A stretch of 5,442 nt of DNA, from positions 1-5,442 of the forward strand of contig CAMLDT010000221.1 in assembly GCA_946479075.1 (NCBI GenBank), written 5' to 3'. The translations under genes were made by a program, and so were the position numbers. Within the stretch, counting starts at the first letter, position 1. Each line of letters begins with the position of its first letter. The DNA is from an uncultured Polaromonas sp. (GTDB taxonomy: Bacteria > Pseudomonadota > Gammaproteobacteria > Burkholderiales > Burkholderiaceae). This document shows positions 4,950-5,442 of the stretch, piece by piece. A model generated the notes under the pieces. The model made no database searches, was not told where the DNA came from, and saw only the letters and a list, made by a program, of their open reading frames with translations.

Positions 4950-5020
4950 TGCTTCATTTTTGATAGCTGGACAGGCACGACTGGCGGGGGCTGGAGGCCT
5001 TTTTTACTTAAAACTGAAGC
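4950..5020 (+). repeat. Dispersed intergenic repeat, copy B (ATAGCTG element)
   Basis: TGCTTCATTTTTGATAGCTG (4950-4969) and GGCTGGAGGCC (4990-5000) match copy A in the same orientation and with spacing equal to within one base. The middle (4970-4989) has diverged. The A/T part is kept only loosely (TTTT tactt AAAA in place of the TTTTGA/TCAAAA hairpin). It begins 8 nt after the stop codon of the DUF4864 gene. The run CCTTTTTT (4999-5006) could help end that transcript. Confidence 0.7.
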
Positions 5021-5027
5021 GAGAACA

Positions 5028-5056
5028 AGGCGTTTTTGCTGACAGCACAAACGCCT
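5028..5056 (+). repeat. 29-nt near-perfect hairpin upstream of the last gene
   Basis: AGGCGTTTTTGCT (5028-5040) and AGCACAAACGCCT (5044-5056) are inverted repeats forming a 13-bp stem with a single T/C mismatch around a GAC loop. No U-tract follows on the plus strand. On the minus strand it is followed by TGTTCT, so it is not a textbook terminator in either direction. It lies 64 nt before the next start codon and could be a leader structure, a bidirectional terminator, or part of a further repeat. Confidence 0.7.
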
Positions 5057-5120
5057 GGGCGCCTGCGCATCACCTGCGGCCTCCGGCGCACCATGGGGCT
5101 TTTATCGAAAAGGCCTGCGC

Positions 5121-5442
5121 ATGCACACCGCCAGACAACTCGCCCTCGGCGCCTTCGCACTGCTTGCTGCTGTGTTCAGCGGGCAGGCGGCGGCCTGTTA
5201 CACCGTTTACAACCGCGCCAACCAGGTGGTGTACAACGCCGCCCAGGCGCCGGTGGACATGCGTTACCAGCTGCACGAAACACTGCCTGCGGTTTTTCCG
5301 GACGGCCACATGGTGTTCTCCATCACCGACACCTCGTGCCCGCCGGTCAATCTGATCCGCAGCAACTTCCGGGATTCCGAGAGGAGCCAGGCGGTGTATG
5401 GGCTGGACCGGGACCACGGGCGGGTGCGCCCCTACCGGTCGC
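5121..5442 (+). CDS. Small exported protein of unknown function (N-terminal 107 residues; continues past right edge)
   Basis: AAAAGG (5108-5113) lies 7 nt before the ATG. Residues 1-25 are a signal peptide (MHTARQ, hydrophobic LALGAFALLAAVF, then SGQAAA), with cleavage likely before Cys26. The mature part begins CYTVYNRANQVVYNAAQAP, followed by DMRYQLHETLPAVFPDGHMVF (46-66), and has a second cysteine at 73. Cys26 and Cys73 could form a disulfide in the periplasm. Lipidation of Cys26 is conceivable, but the preceding AAA is a poor lipobox. I have the impression of a small conserved family in Burkholderiales with a CYTVY start, but know no function for it. The reading frame is open to the edge. 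The gene lies 179 bp behind the DUF4864 gene, separated by repeat copy B and the hairpin, so it is probably transcribed independently. Confidence 0.85.
   Translation, partial: MHTARQLALGAFALLAAVFSGQAAACYTVYNRANQVVYNAAQAPVDMRYQLHETLPAVFPDGHMVFSITDTSCPPVNLIRSNFRDSERSQAVYGLDRDHGRVRPYRS

Noticed and set aside
5070..5417. 115-codon minus-strand frame and a plus-strand frame at 4960-5355 over the last gene
   Set aside because: The frame starting at 5121 has a ribosome site and a clean signal peptide. The other two show neither.
1..5442. Search for tRNA, rRNA, CRISPR, IS or phage features
   Set aside because: I saw no cloverleaf, regularly spaced repeats, transposase or integrase motifs, or terminal inverted repeats.

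Overview
This 5.4 kb, GC-rich window reads as ordinary chromosomal DNA from a betaproteobacterium, most likely a member of the Comamonadaceae (Polaromonas / Rhodoferax / Variovorax type). The evidence is the GC-rich codon use, the protein families present, and two intergenic copies of an element with a 'TGCT-CATTTTT-ATAGCTG ... GGCTGGAG' core. From memory, that core resembles a dispersed repeat common in Comamonadaceae genomes. There is no sign of a phage, plasmid, IS element, CRISPR array or RNA gene.

Left third, minus strand: the N-terminal 300 residues of gshA (gamma-proteobacterial-type glutamate-cysteine ligase) run off the left edge. Behind it lie a 253-bp spacer holding repeat copy A, and then a complete 220-aa alpha/beta-hydrolase carboxylesterase with a full Ser-Asp-His triad. 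Divergent from the esterase on the plus strand is a tiny Cys-rich 'oxidoreductase-like' protein whose true start may be a CTG. A perfect 14-bp palindrome sits in the divergent spacer.

Middle: a 257-aa conserved-looking protein of unknown function (globular N-terminal part, Ala/Pro-rich linker, acidic helical tail) is on the plus strand. It converges, with a gap of only 6 bp, on a two-gene minus-strand operon. That operon encodes a short TspO/MBR protein lacking the usual first membrane helix, followed one base after its stop codon (TGAcATG) by an exported or lipid-anchored SGNH/GDSL hydrolase. The tspO leader contains a degenerate 7-bp tandem repeat.

Right third, plus strand: a secreted DUF4864-type protein is followed by repeat copy B and a 29-nt near-perfect hairpin. 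The 5' part of a gene for a small exported protein of unknown function then runs off the right edge.

Functionally this is mostly housekeeping and envelope biology: glutathione synthesis, an esterase, and a membrane sensor/transport protein with its coupled hydrolase. I see no coherent new multi-gene system. The points most worth following up are the TM1-less TspO with its translationally coupled hydrolase, the dispersed repeat pair, the 29-nt hairpin, and the non-AUG start of the oxidoreductase-like gene.
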